Below are positions 1-7,692 of a stretch of DNA of 64,000 nucleotides, one piece after another. The position numbers and the translations under genes are program-made. Position 1 is the stretch's first letter. The number at the start of each line of letters is the position of its first letter. Location: assembly GCF_017377775.1 (NCBI RefSeq), contig NZ_JAFVLN010000010.1:62001-126000 (forward strand). Direction: 5' to 3'. Source of the DNA: Streptomyces sp. VRA16 Mangrove soil (lineage in GTDB: Bacteria; Actinomycetota; Actinomycetes; Streptomycetales; Streptomycetaceae). The notes beneath the pieces were generated by a model. It saw only the letters and a list, made by a program, of their open reading frames with translations, had not been told where the DNA came from and searched no databases.

Positions 1-1037
1 ATGTGGGTGAGCGGCAGGACTTCCAGCATCCCGCGCGCCGTGACCTCCTCGATGACCTCGCGCGAGGTGACGGCGGAGAGCGTGTCGAAGACCGCCTGCG
101 CCCACGGCCCCATCTTCTCGGCCTCGGTGCCGGGCAGATAGCCGAGCTCCTGGCCGCCGACCGCGTACAGCGGACGGAAGACCATCACCTTCTGGTGCTG
201 GCGCCGCTCCAGGACCGCCTCCAGGCCCGCGCAGAGCGCGAGCGCGGACTTGCCGGTGCCGGCCCTGCCGCCCATCGAGATGATGCCGACGTCCGGGTCG
301 AGGAGCAGGTCGAGGGCGATGCGCTGCTCGGCGCTGCGCCCCTTGAGGCCGAACGCCTCCCGGTCGCCGCGCACCAGGCGGACGTTGCCCTCCGGCGTGA
401 TGCGGCCGAGGGCCTTGCCGCGCTCGGAGTGGATCGTCAGGCCTGTGTGCACGGGCAGGTCCGCGGCCTCGGGGACGTAGACCGTCTCCTCCTCGAAGAG
501 CAGGTCCACCTGCTCGGCGGGGAGCGACAGTTCGGACATTCCGGTCCAGCCGGAGTCCGTGATGGCGAGTTCGGCGCGGTACTCCTCCGCGAGGAGGCCG
601 ACCGACGACGCCTTGATCCTGAGCGGCAGGTCCTTCGACACGACCGTGACGTCGAACCCCTCGGCCTGCAGATTGCGGGCCACGGCCAGGATCCGTGAGT
701 CGTTGTCCCCCAGGCGGTAACCCGAGGGCAGGACGCTGGGGTCGGAGTGGTTGAGCTCGACGCGCAGCGTGCCGCCCAGTTCCCCGGTGGGGATCGGGGC
801 ATCCAGGCGACCGTGCCGGATGCGGTAGTCGTCCAGCAGGCGCAGGGCCTGCCGGGCGAAGTACCCCAGCTCCGGATGGTGCCGCTTGGCCTCCAACTCC
901 GTGACCACGACGACAGGAAGCACGACTTCGTGCTCGTCGAACCGGGTCATGGCGTTGGGATCGGCCAGCAGGACGCTGGTGTCGAGAACATAGGTGCGCC
1001 GGTCAGGCTTGGGAAGGCGCTTGTTGCTGGTCACCAC
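1..1037 (-). CDS. phoH: PhoH family protein with N-terminal PIN domain (partial)
   Basis: The gene runs off the left edge, so the C-terminus is missing; about 345 of an expected ~440 residues are present. The first ~130 residues form a PIN-type nuclease domain (start TYVLDTSVLLADP, acidic residues at LDTSVLLAD and GDNDSRIL). A PhoH P-loop ATPase domain follows, with the Walker A stretch GRAGTGKSALAL near residue 255. PIN-PhoH proteins are known as ATP-dependent RNA helicase/RNase fusions (mycobacterial PhoH2, Rv1095). I take the GTG at 1037 (a second GTG is at 1034), preceded by a purine-rich stretch. It lies downstream of the cis-prenyltransferase on the same strand, an association also known from mycobacteria. 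Family assignment is firm; the RNA substrate is unknown. Confidence 0.9.
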   Translation of the reverse strand, partial: MVTSNKRLPKPDRRTYVLDTSVLLADPNAMTRFDEHEVVLPVVVVTELEAKRHHPELGYFARQALRLLDDYRIRHGRLDAPIPTGELGGTLRVELNHSDPSVLPSGYRLGDNDSRILAVARNLQAEGFDVTVVSKDLPLRIKASSVGLLAEEYRAELAITDSGWTGMSELSLPAEQVDLLFEEETVYVPEAADLPVHTGLTIHSERGKALGRITPEGNVRLVRGDREAFGLKGRSAEQRIALDLLLDPDVGIISMGGRAGTGKSALALCAGLEAVLERRQHQKVMVFRPLYAVGGQELGYLPGTEAEKMGPWAQAVFDTLSAVTSREVIEEVTARGMLEVLPLTH

Positions 1038-1373
1038 GGAAGGACGTACCCCCTCGGATGAGGTCGGGGAGCGACGGAGGGATAACTGGGCCGGGTGGGC
1101 GGTGGAGAGCCGCCGGTCAACGGCCGCGCTGCACGGGCCGAGAGCCGGCCCTCCAAGTCGTCATCCGCACGGACAGTCGCGCGGTCGTCCTGGTGCAAAG
1201 GGCCTCCCGGGCGGGCGGCCCCGTGCCACCCGCTGAGATGCGGTGTCCTTGGTGCGGACACCGACCTGGAAGGCTTATTCCCTCGAACACGCGCAGCCAT
1301 GCCACGGCATATGACGGCGCGTGCGTTAACTCCTGGTGACGTAAGTCCCTGGTGACCGCGGGGTGACCGCTCG
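1038..1373. other. Intergenic region between prenyltransferase and phoH
   Basis: About 336 bases without a convincing gene; candidate frames have shadow-like composition. On the minus strand three GTCACC-type blocks are repeated just after the prenyltransferase stop (about 1335-1372), and a purine-rich stretch precedes the phoH start. It presumably carries the phoH leader and promoter, but I see no clear -35/-10 pair and no strong terminator. Confidence 0.4.
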
Positions 1374-2147
1374 TCAGCCGCCGAAGCGGCGGTGGCGGGC
1401 CGCGTAGTCGCGCAGCGCCCGCAGGAAGTCGACCTTGCGGAAGGCCGGCCAGAAGACCTCACAGAAGTAGTACTCGGAGTGCGCCGTCTGCCAGAGCATG
1501 AAGCCGGACAGGCGCTGCTCGCCGCTGGTGCGGATGACCAGGTCGGGGTCGGGCTGCGCGCTCGTGTAGAGGTGCTTGCCGATCAGGTCGACGGAGACGG
1601 CGTCGGCCAGCTCCTCGATCGACTGGCCCTTCTCCCCCGCGTCGAGCACCATCGAGCGGACGGCGTCGGCGATCTCCTGGCGGCCGCCGTAGCCGATCGC
1701 CACGTTGACCAGTATTCCGTCGCGGTGGGCGGTGGCCTCCTCGGCCTCCTTGAGCACGGTCTGCATGCCCGACGGGAGGATGTCGGTGGCGCCCACGTGG
1801 TGCACGCGCCAGCGGCCGTCGGCGGCCAGCGAGCGGACGGTGTCCTCGATGATGCCGAGCAGCGGGCCCAGTTCCTCCTGGGGCCGGTCGAAGTTGTCCG
1901 TCGACAGCAGCCACAGCGTGACGACCTCGACGTCCGTCTCGGCGCACCAGCCGAGGAACTCCTCGATCTTGTCGGCGCCCGCCTGATGCCCCTGGGCGGT
2001 GGTGGATCCGGCGGCCTTCGCCCAGCGGCGGTTGCCGTCCATGATGACGCCGATGTGCTTGGGCACCTGGTCGTGGTCCAGGTGGCCCTCGACCCGGCGT
2101 GCGTACAGCCTGACCAGCAGGCTGCGCAGCCCGTCGCGCAGGTTCAC
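1374..2147 (-). CDS. cis-prenyltransferase, short-chain (Rv1086-like) isoprenyl diphosphate synthase
   Basis: A 257-residue cis-prenyl transferase, condensing isopentenyl diphosphate with an allylic diphosphate to give a Z-isoprenyl product. The signature HIGVIMDGNRRWAK with the catalytic Asp is near residue 30, and the C-terminal RTSGEQRLSGF and WPAFRKVDFLRALRDY blocks are intact. I choose the GTG at 2147 (NLRDGLRSLLVRLYARR...) because a GGAGGGG motif precedes it; the frame is open upstream but lacks family similarity. N-terminus and tail resemble mycobacterial Rv1086, which makes Z,E-farnesyl diphosphate, more than the longer undecaprenyl diphosphate synthases. Product length is inferred from that resemblance. 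The neighbouring phoH strengthens the parallel. Confidence 0.9.
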   Translation of the reverse strand: MNLRDGLRSLLVRLYARRVEGHLDHDQVPKHIGVIMDGNRRWAKAAGSTTAQGHQAGADKIEEFLGWCAETDVEVVTLWLLSTDNFDRPQEELGPLLGIIEDTVRSLAADGRWRVHHVGATDILPSGMQTVLKEAEEATAHRDGILVNVAIGYGGRQEIADAVRSMVLDAGEKGQSIEELADAVSVDLIGKHLYTSAQPDPDLVIRTSGEQRLSGFMLWQTAHSEYYFCEVFWPAFRKVDFLRALRDYAARHRRFGG

Positions 2148-2243
2148 GGTCTTTTTGCCCCTCCGTGCAGACGGCAGTCCCCGAGGGCGAAAGCCTACAA
2201 CCGCAAAGGCGGGTGGGAACTGTGGGGTGTCAGTGGACTGACG

Positions 2244-2249
2244 TAGCTT
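2244..2249 (+). promoter_or_regulatory. Candidate -10 box of a leaderless aldo/keto reductase transcript
   Basis: TAGCTT lies 7 nt upstream of the ATG at 2257, the spacing typical of Streptomyces leaderless promoters (TANNNT). There is no Shine-Dalgarno sequence between it and the start. No good -35 is visible. Confidence 0.4.
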
Positions 2250-2256
2250 CGTACCC

Positions 2257-3294
2257 ATGAACGACACCTCTCCCTACGTCGCGTCGGGCGACCGCTACGA
2301 CTCCATGGAGTACCGGCGCACCGGCCGCAGCGGGCTGAAGCTGCCCGCGATCTCGCTCGGCCTGTGGCACAACTTCGGCGACGACCGCACCCTCGACTCC
2401 CAGCGCGCGATCCTGCGCCGCGCGTTCGACCTGGGCGTCACCCACTTCGACCTGGCGAACAACTACGGCCCGCCGCCCGGTTCGGCGGAGCTCAACTTCG
2501 GCAAGATCTTCGCGCAGGACTTCGCCCGTTACCGGGACGAGCTGATCCTCTCGACGAAGGCGGGCTACCTGATGCACCCCGGCCCGTACGGGGAGTGGGG
2601 CAGCCGCAAGTACCTGATGTCGTCGCTGGACGCCTCGCTCAAGCGGATGGGCGTGGACTACGTCGACATCTTCTACTCGCACCGCTTCGACCCGGAGACT
2701 CCCCTCGAGGAGACGATGGGAGCGCTCGCATCGGCGGTGCAGCAGGGCAAGGCGCTGTACGTCGGCGTCTCCTCGTACACCAGCGAGCAGACGGCCGAGG
2801 CCGCGCGCCTGCTGAAGGAGATGGGCGTCCCGGCCCTCATCCACCAGCCGTCCTACTCGATGATCAACCGCTGGACGGAGGACGACGGCCTGCTCGACAC
2901 CCTGGAGGCGGCAGGCATGGGCTGCATCTCCTTCGTGCCGCTCGCCCAGGGCCTGCTGACGGGCAAGTACCTGAAGGGCATCCCGGAGGGCTCGCGCGCC
3001 ACCCAGGGCAAGTCCCTCGACCCGGACCTGCTGAGCGACGAGGTGCTGCGCCGGCTGAACGGCCTGAACGACATCGCTCAGCGCCGCGGCCAGTCCCTCG
3101 CGCAGCTCGCGCTGAACTGGGTGCTGCGGGACGAGCGGATGACGTCCGCCCTGATCGGGGCGTCCAGCGTGCGCCAGCTGGAGGAGAACGTGGCGGCGCT
3201 GGCCGGTGCGAAGCTGACGGACGAGGAGCTGACCGAAATCGACTCGTTCGCGGTCTCCACGCCCGGGACGAACATCTGGGCCGGCCGCAGCTGA
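2257..3294 (+). CDS. Aldo/keto reductase (YghZ/Kv-beta-like subgroup)
   Basis: A 345-residue NADPH-dependent aldo/keto reductase. The catalytic tetrad reads D65 and Y70 (FDLANNYG), K101 (LSTKAGY) and H142 (FYSHRFD); the C-terminal cofactor-binding strand LIGASSVRQLEENV is present. The sequence GPPPGSAELNFG after the catalytic Tyr is typical of the YghZ (L-glyceraldehyde-3-phosphate reductase) and Kv-beta-like branch, so small aldehydes such as methylglyoxal are plausible substrates, by family only. The ATG at 2257 has no ribosome binding site but fits a leaderless start; an in-frame ATG at 2305 is an alternative. Transcribed alone, followed by a hairpin at 3317-3345. Confidence 0.92.
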   Translation: MNDTSPYVASGDRYDSMEYRRTGRSGLKLPAISLGLWHNFGDDRTLDSQRAILRRAFDLGVTHFDLANNYGPPPGSAELNFGKIFAQDFARYRDELILSTKAGYLMHPGPYGEWGSRKYLMSSLDASLKRMGVDYVDIFYSHRFDPETPLEETMGALASAVQQGKALYVGVSSYTSEQTAEAARLLKEMGVPALIHQPSYSMINRWTEDDGLLDTLEAAGMGCISFVPLAQGLLTGKYLKGIPEGSRATQGKSLDPDLLSDEVLRRLNGLNDIAQRRGQSLAQLALNWVLRDERMTSALIGASSVRQLEENVAALAGAKLTDEELTEIDSFAVSTPGTNIWAGRS

Positions 3295-3316
3295 TCCGAG
3301 CCGAACCGGCACGGCG

Positions 3317-3345
3317 GTGACGGGCCCCTGAGCGGGGCTTGTCAC
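3317..3345 (+). terminator. Hairpin downstream of the aldo/keto reductase
   Basis: Two nested stems, GTGAC/GTCAC outside and GCCCC/GGGGC inside, start 22 nt after the stop codon. There is no long T-run, as is common for Streptomyces terminators. Confidence 0.5.
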
Positions 3346-3373
3346 GTCCAGTTGTACGGACATGAGCGGGCAC

Positions 3374-3414
3374 AAAAAACGGGCCGGTCCGTGGGGGGGA
3401 GACGGACCGGCCCG
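3374..3414 (-). terminator. Strong intrinsic terminator for a minus-strand transcript
   Basis: A perfect 13-bp inverted repeat (3380-3392 with 3402-3414, loop of 9) is flanked at 3374-3379 by six A, i.e. a U6 tail when read on the minus strand. The nearest minus-strand gene ends about 480 bases upstream at 3891, so either that transcript has a long 3' UTR or a separate non-coding RNA ends here. Confidence 0.7.
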
Positions 3415-3780
3415 AGGGGGGGTTTCCACCATAACCCTTCGTAAGTGCGGATGCGTGCATCGGCGTGCCACAACTACTCTCCGGAGTCGGGCGACGACGG
3501 GCAGAGGTAGCTTTCCGGCCGCTCCACAGCGTGCTCACAGGCGCCTCTGGCCCCGTCTTCACGGGGGCGCCGCCGGGGGTTCGACGTCCCCCTCGCGTGT
3601 CACGCACGAGGTTGACGCCGCCGCGGCCCGCGGGAGCGGCGCCGCAGATATGGCGCATTCGGGTCGCGCGGGTGTCCCGCGCACCGCAGTTCACCGGGGA
3701 ACGAGGGCATGCGGCACCGCGCAGCCCCCTCCACCGCGCGGTACCGCCGCGCAGCTTTGCTCACGCGAATTGCCGTTGGT
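3415..3780 (-). other. Structured intergenic stretch, possible non-coding RNA
   Basis: No gene can be supported between the terminator and the methyltransferase. The stretch holds compact hairpins, for example a 6-bp stem with a 4-base loop at 3551-3566 and a GGGGG/CCCCC arm at 3575-3592, and ends in a strong minus-strand terminator. This suggests a structured minus-strand RNA or a long structured 3' UTR. It did not fit RNase P RNA or tmRNA from the features I checked (no conserved core blocks, no acceptor stem). Confidence 0.3.
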
Positions 3781-3786
3781 ACGAAC

Positions 3787-3804
3787 TTACGTGAGGTTTA
3801 CGTG
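3787..3804. promoter_or_regulatory. Direct repeat TTACGTG, 11-bp period
   Basis: TTACGTG occurs at 3787-3793 and again at 3798-3804, exactly one helical turn apart, in an AT-rich island (about 3760-3860) of otherwise GC-rich DNA. Same-face direct repeats of this kind are typical regulator sites. The target could be the putative minus-strand RNA below it. Confidence 0.35.
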
Positions 3805-3890
3805 GCGATCGAGTGCGTATCGATAACGATGCGGAATCGAATGCTCCGCGGCAACGGTTTCGTCTGCCCTGTGCTGATCGCGCCCGCCGA

Positions 3891-4652
3891 CTACGCCTTG
3901 CGGGCCTCGATCAGATGGCGGGAGCTGTGGGCCACGAAGGGGCCTTCCTGCTCGATACGGGCGTGCAGGGCGCGGAGTTGCGGCTCGTACGCCTCCACCG
4001 TGAAGCCCGGGACCATCCAGATCACCTTGCGCAGGAAGTGGACGACGGCCCCGATGTCGTAGAACTCGACGCGCAGCCGCTCGGCGCGCAGGTCCACGAC
4101 CTCCAGGCCGGCGGCCCGGGCCTCCTCGGCCTCCCGCTGCGGGTCACGGGCGCGGCGGCCCGCCTCGGGCTGCGAGCCCAGGAAGTACTCGACGAGCTCG
4201 AACACGCTGCTGGGGCCGACATGTTGGGCGAAATAGGCACCGCCGGGGCGCAGCACGCGGGCGATCTCGTCGAAGTGCGCCTTCACCGGATGGCGGGCGG
4301 TGACCAGTTCGAAAGTGGCGTCCGCGAAGGGCAACGGGGCGTCGTCGGGGGACGCGACGACGACCACACCGCGCGGGGCGAGGCGGCGGGACGCCTTCGC
4401 CACGTTCGGCGGCCAGCCCTCCGTCGCGGCCATCAGACGCGGCAGCCTCGGCGCCAGATCGAGCACCTCGCCGCCGCCCGTGTGCAGGTCGAGGGCGGCG
4501 TCCACGGCGGCGAGGCGCTCCCCCATCAGGCGGGCGTACCCCCAGGAGGGGCGCTCCTCGGTGGCGCGCCCCTCGAACCAGGAGAAGTCCCAGCCGTCCG
4601 TGGGCGCGGCGACCGCTTCGGCGACGAGTTCTGCGTAGTCCCTGCTGCTCAT
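3891..4652 (-). CDS. Class I SAM-dependent methyltransferase
   Basis: About 253 residues. The Rossmann fold shows motif I-like GGGEVLDLAPRLPRL near residue 60, a following acidic turn and ASPDDAPLPFADATFELVTARHPVKAHFDEIARVLRPGGAYFAQHVGPSS, the motif II/III arrangement of class I methyltransferases. Position I reads LDLAPRLPR rather than the usual LDxGxGxG, which is a little degenerate. The start is uncertain: ATG at 4652 (MSSRDYAELVAEAV) is preceded by GCAGGG, ATG at 4661 is nine bases earlier. No substrate can be inferred. Divergent from the DinB gene, with which it shares a ~100-bp promoter region. Confidence 0.82.
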   Translation of the reverse strand: MSSRDYAELVAEAVAAPTDGWDFSWFEGRATEERPSWGYARLMGERLAAVDAALDLHTGGGEVLDLAPRLPRLMAATEGWPPNVAKASRRLAPRGVVVVASPDDAPLPFADATFELVTARHPVKAHFDEIARVLRPGGAYFAQHVGPSSVFELVEYFLGSQPEAGRRARDPQREAEEARAAGLEVVDLRAERLRVEFYDIGAVVHFLRKVIWMVPGFTVEAYEPQLRALHARIEQEGPFVAHSSRHLIEARKA

Positions 4653-4750
4653 GCCCTGCATCGTCGCAGGAGGCGTAAGCGCTCTCATCTTCTTTTGTCA
4701 CCGGGCGCTGCTACGTTCTGCGGACGGTTCATGCACACGGGGAGGCAAGC

Positions 4751-5245
4751 ATGAGGCACGTACCGTACGAGGGCGGGGAGAGGGAAAGCCTTTTCGCCGC
4801 GCTCGACCGGCACCGGGACGGTGTCGTGTGGAAGCTGGAAGGACTCACCGAGGAGCAGGCGCGACGGCCGATGACGCCGTCGGGGACCAGCCTGCTGGGG
4901 CTCGTGAAGCATCTGGCCTCGGTCGAGTACGGCTGGTTCTGCACCACGTTCGGGCGGGAGAGCGAGCCGTTCTGGTTCGACCCCTTCAAGGGCGAGGACA
5001 TCGTGGCGGCCGACGACGAGACGGTCGAGGACCTGCTCGCCTTCTACGCGCGGGCGCGCGCCGCCGCCGACCGGGCGATCGCCGAGATCCCGCTGGAGAC
5101 GACGGGCACGGCGTGGGACGGCCGGACGGTCTCGATGCGCTGGGTCCTCGTGCACATGCTGGAGGAGACCACCCGGCATCTGGGCCACATGGACATCCTG
5201 CGCGAGCAGCTCGACGGCGCGACCGGATACCTGCCGGAGCAGTGA
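4751..5245 (+). CDS. DinB family protein
   Basis: A 164-residue four-helix DinB/YfiT-type protein (DUF664). The putative metal-binding histidines are H54 (GLVKHLASVEYGW) and the pair in HMLEETTRHLGHMD near residue 140, matching the spaced-His pattern of this superfamily. Members include thiol S-transferases such as bacillithiol or mycothiol transferases and many uncharacterised proteins, so a thiol-dependent detoxification role is possible but unproven. GGGGAGG before the ATG sets the start. Single gene, same strand as the P450 195 bases downstream. Confidence 0.88.
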   Translation: MRHVPYEGGERESLFAALDRHRDGVVWKLEGLTEEQARRPMTPSGTSLLGLVKHLASVEYGWFCTTFGRESEPFWFDPFKGEDIVAADDETVEDLLAFYARARAAADRAIAEIPLETTGTAWDGRTVSMRWVLVHMLEETTRHLGHMDILREQLDGATGYLPEQ

Positions 5246-5439
5246 CCCCGGCCGCCGTCGGGGGCCTCCCCCAAGGGTGTCCGGGGGTTGTCCACAGGGG
5301 TCTCTCAGGGGCTGGCCCTCTTCCCCGGACCCCGGGTGGCGCACATACCCTTGTCACACCCCCGCCGCACCACCACCAAGGCCCACGTCCCCCACGCAGG
5401 GCCCGTCCGTCCCACACCACTCCGCAGAGATGCGAGCAC

Positions 5440-6756
5440 ATGTACGTACGTTCCGCACGTTCCGCGATAGCGAGCTGGCTGACCCGTCTCTACTTCTCCC
5501 GTCTGCGGAGAAAGGGCACGGGCCTGGATCTGTCGATCCTGTCGAAGCTGCCCGACGGCGCACTGCTGCCGCTGCGCCGCGAGGGCGTCGACCCGGTCCC
5601 CGAGATCGGTGCGCTGCGCGACCGTGAGCCGGTCAGCAGGCTGCCGATCCCCGGCATCACGGTCTGGCTGGTGTCGGGCTACGACGAGGCGAAGGAGGTC
5701 CTGGGCAACGCGAAGGCGTTCAGCAACGACTTCCGGCACCTGGTGGGCGTCGGCGGCGCGGGAGCCGACCAGAACCCGGGCGGCCTCGGCTTCTGCGACC
5801 CGCCGGACCACACGCGACTGCGCCGGCTGCTCACTCCCGAGTTCACGATGCGCCGGCTGTCCCGGCTGACGCCGCGCATCCACGCGATCGTCGAGGAGCA
5901 GCTGGCCCAGCTGGAGAAGGCGGCGCGGGAGTCGCCCGACGGCACGGCCGACTTCGTCGAGCACTTCGCGATGCCGGTGCCGGCGCTGGTCATCTGTGAG
6001 CTGCTCGGGGTGCCGTACGAGGAGCGGGAGGCGTTCCAGCAGTTCTCCGTGGCCCGCTTCGACGTGCTCGGCGGGGCCGGGGCCTCGTTCGGCGCGGTGT
6101 CGCAGTCCCTGGACTATCTGCGCGGGGTCGTCGCCGAGCAGCGGCGCCACCCGGGCGAGGGGCTGCTCGGCATGCTGGTGCGCGAGCACGGCGACAACAT
6201 CACCGACGAGGAGCTGACCGGCCTCGCGGACGGGGTGCTGACCGGCGGTCTGGAGACCACGGCGAGCATGCTCGCGCTCGGCACGATGATCATGCTCAAG
6301 GACCGGGAGCACCTCTCGGCGCTGCGCGACGCGGAGGACCCGGCGGCGGTCGCGGCGCCCTTCGTGGACGAGCTGCTGCGCCATCTCACCGTCGTGCAGA
6401 CGGCGTTCCCGCGGTTCGCCCGCGAGGACGTCGAGATCGGCGGCGTACCGATATCCGGCGGCGACGTCGTGATCGTCTCGCTCAGCGCCGCCGACCGTGA
6501 TCCGCGCCTGGGCGGCCCCGACGACGACATGGACGCCTTCCTGCCCGCGCGCCCGCCCGCCTCCTCGCACCTGGCGTTCGGGTACGGCATCCACCGCTGC
6601 ATCGGCGCCGAGCTCGGCAAGATGGAGCTGCGCGCCGCGTTCCCCCAACTGGTGCGCCGTTTCCCGGAGTTGCAGCTCGCGGTGGACCCGGCCGAACTGG
6701 AGTTCCGCAAGCTGTCGATCGTGTACGGGGTGGACTCGCTGCCGGTGAAGCTGTAG
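5440..6756 (+). CDS. Cytochrome P450
   Basis: A 438-residue soluble P450. Heme-binding loop FGYGIHRCIG with the axial Cys at residue 387; I-helix motif GGLETTAS near residue 270 (Glu-Thr in place of the commoner Asp-Thr/Glu-Thr variants of bacterial CYPs); ExxR as ELLRHL. The start ATG at 5440 gives an N-terminus MYVRSARSAIASWLTRLYF; upstream open frame is not family-like. The ribosome binding site is weak. Bacterial CYPs hydroxylate or epoxidise small molecules with ferredoxin partners; no ferredoxin gene is adjacent, so the substrate stays unknown and it may be an orphan rather than part of a biosynthetic cluster. Confidence 0.93.
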   Translation: MYVRSARSAIASWLTRLYFSRLRRKGTGLDLSILSKLPDGALLPLRREGVDPVPEIGALRDREPVSRLPIPGITVWLVSGYDEAKEVLGNAKAFSNDFRHLVGVGGAGADQNPGGLGFCDPPDHTRLRRLLTPEFTMRRLSRLTPRIHAIVEEQLAQLEKAARESPDGTADFVEHFAMPVPALVICELLGVPYEEREAFQQFSVARFDVLGGAGASFGAVSQSLDYLRGVVAEQRRHPGEGLLGMLVREHGDNITDEELTGLADGVLTGGLETTASMLALGTMIMLKDREHLSALRDAEDPAAVAAPFVDELLRHLTVVQTAFPRFAREDVEIGGVPISGGDVVIVSLSAADRDPRLGGPDDDMDAFLPARPPASSHLAFGYGIHRCIGAELGKMELRAAFPQLVRRFPELQLAVDPAELEFRKLSIVYGVDSLPVKL

Positions 6757-6779
6757 CCGGCCGCCTCGGACAGACGCCC

Positions 6780-7169
6780 TCAGCCGCCGCGGGCCGCGCG
6801 GCGGGCGCCCATGAGTTCGGCGACGGTGGTCAGCCAGCGGGCGGCCGCCGTCTCCGCCTCCTGGGTGCCGGCGGTGGGCGCCGCCTCCTCCAGCCAGCCG
6901 CGCAGCACCGCGGAGGCCTCCGGCGAGGGCAGCGGTTCGGCCAGCTCGGCGGCGTAGCGCACGCCGCCCGCGCGCACGACCTTGCCGAGGTACGCGACCG
7001 AGCGCGGCACCACGCCGAGCCGGTCCAGGGTGACGGCCGCGGCGACCGCGCCGTCCCCGAACAGGGCGGTACGGAAGCCCGGTCGGGTCAGGCCGTAGCG
7101 GAGCAGCGCGGCGATGTCGGTGTCGGCGACGAGCTGGTCGTCGGTGCGGGACGTCGGTGCGGGTGCCAT
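6780..7169 (-). CDS. Hypothetical protein, last gene of the WXG/peptidase operon
   Basis: A 129-residue protein that I do not recognise. No signal peptide or membrane segment; rich in Ala, Arg and Leu and probably helical. Start ATG at 7169 (MAPAPTSRTDDQLV), preceded by GGGAGA. It follows the lipoprotein gene by 17 nt and ends the four-gene operon. Being cytoplasmic, and co-transcribed with a putative secreted peptidase and its inhibitor-like lipoprotein, it could be a chaperone or an intracellular neutraliser, but this is only inferred from position. Confidence 0.7.
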   Translation of the reverse strand: MAPAPTSRTDDQLVADTDIAALLRYGLTRPGFRTALFGDGAVAAAVTLDRLGVVPRSVAYLGKVVRAGGVRYAAELAEPLPSPEASAVLRGWLEEAAPTAGTQEAETAAARWLTTVAELMGARRAARGG

Positions 7170-7186
7170 GTGCGGGTCTCCCGGGC

Positions 7187-7675
7187 TCAGCGGACCGTGA
7201 TCCGGTACTGGTAGTACGTCACGCGCTCGTCCGGCGTCGCGGTCGCGGTCGGCGCCTGCGTGGGTTCGTCGCCGTACAGGGGCGCGCCGGACGCGGACGG
7301 GGAGGCCGTGGCCGCCTCCCGTGCGCTGTGGCACATGCCGTTCGGGCAGTGCAGCAGGGTGACGGTGGCCGTGCCCTTGGCGCGGGCGGTGAAGTCGAAG
7401 TGGTTCGAGCCGTCCTCGCCGTCGTCGCCGCAGGCGCGCCGCGTGCCCATCTCCTTGAGGACGGCGGTGTCCGGTGCCGGGTCGGCCAGGTACCAGTTGT
7501 CGCCCATGGGGCAGCGCAGCGGCACGTCGAGGGAGAAGGCATCGCCCGCGTCGACCGTGAGGGTGCGCTTCTCCATCCCGTACGAGGTCGGGTCGCCGGA
7601 GTCGGAACCGCAGCCGGTGAGGACCGCGGTCAGAGCGGCAACTGCCGTGACGAGGACGGCTGTTCGGATGTGCAT
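7187..7675 (-). CDS. Chagasin-like (peptidase inhibitor I42) lipoprotein, candidate immunity protein
   Basis: A 162-residue lipoprotein: signal peptide with lipobox LTGC (Cys at about residue 22). The mature part follows the chagasin/I42 layout: LTVDAGDAFSLDVPL (strand, then the loop that carries NPTTG in classical members, here CPMGDNWY), then GSNHFDFTARAKGTATVTL, and a C-terminal YYQYRITVR strand. Chagasins are tight inhibitors of papain-family cysteine peptidases. The gene immediately upstream, 17 nt away, encodes a protein with a papain-type Cys/His/Asn arrangement, so this is most simply a surface-anchored inhibitor of that enzyme. The canonical NPTTG and RPW loop motifs are not preserved and extra Cys residues (LRCP, RRACG, LHCPNGMC) may form disulfides, so the family call is by pattern, not certain. 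Confidence 0.72.
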   Translation of the reverse strand: MHIRTAVLVTAVAALTAVLTGCGSDSGDPTSYGMEKRTLTVDAGDAFSLDVPLRCPMGDNWYLADPAPDTAVLKEMGTRRACGDDGEDGSNHFDFTARAKGTATVTLLHCPNGMCHSAREAATASPSASGAPLYGDEPTQAPTATATPDERVTYYQYRITVR

Positions 7676-7692
7676 GGATGTCAACCCTGGTC

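Noticed and set aside
1392..2246. Long open frames opposite or out of frame with real genes throughout the window
   Set aside because: They have shadow composition (Arg/Ala/Pro/Gly-rich), no domain motifs, no start signals and lie over well-supported genes; expected in DNA with this GC content.
2230..3471. 413-residue minus-strand frame across the aldo/keto reductase
   Set aside because: Antisense shadow; it crosses the reductase and its terminator and has no recognisable domain.
3575..3592. tRNA or tmRNA T-arm-like sequence (GGGGG-TTCGACG-TCCCC)
   Set aside because: No acceptor stem, anticodon arm or CCA-side pairing around it, and the loop-closing pair is not the invariant one.
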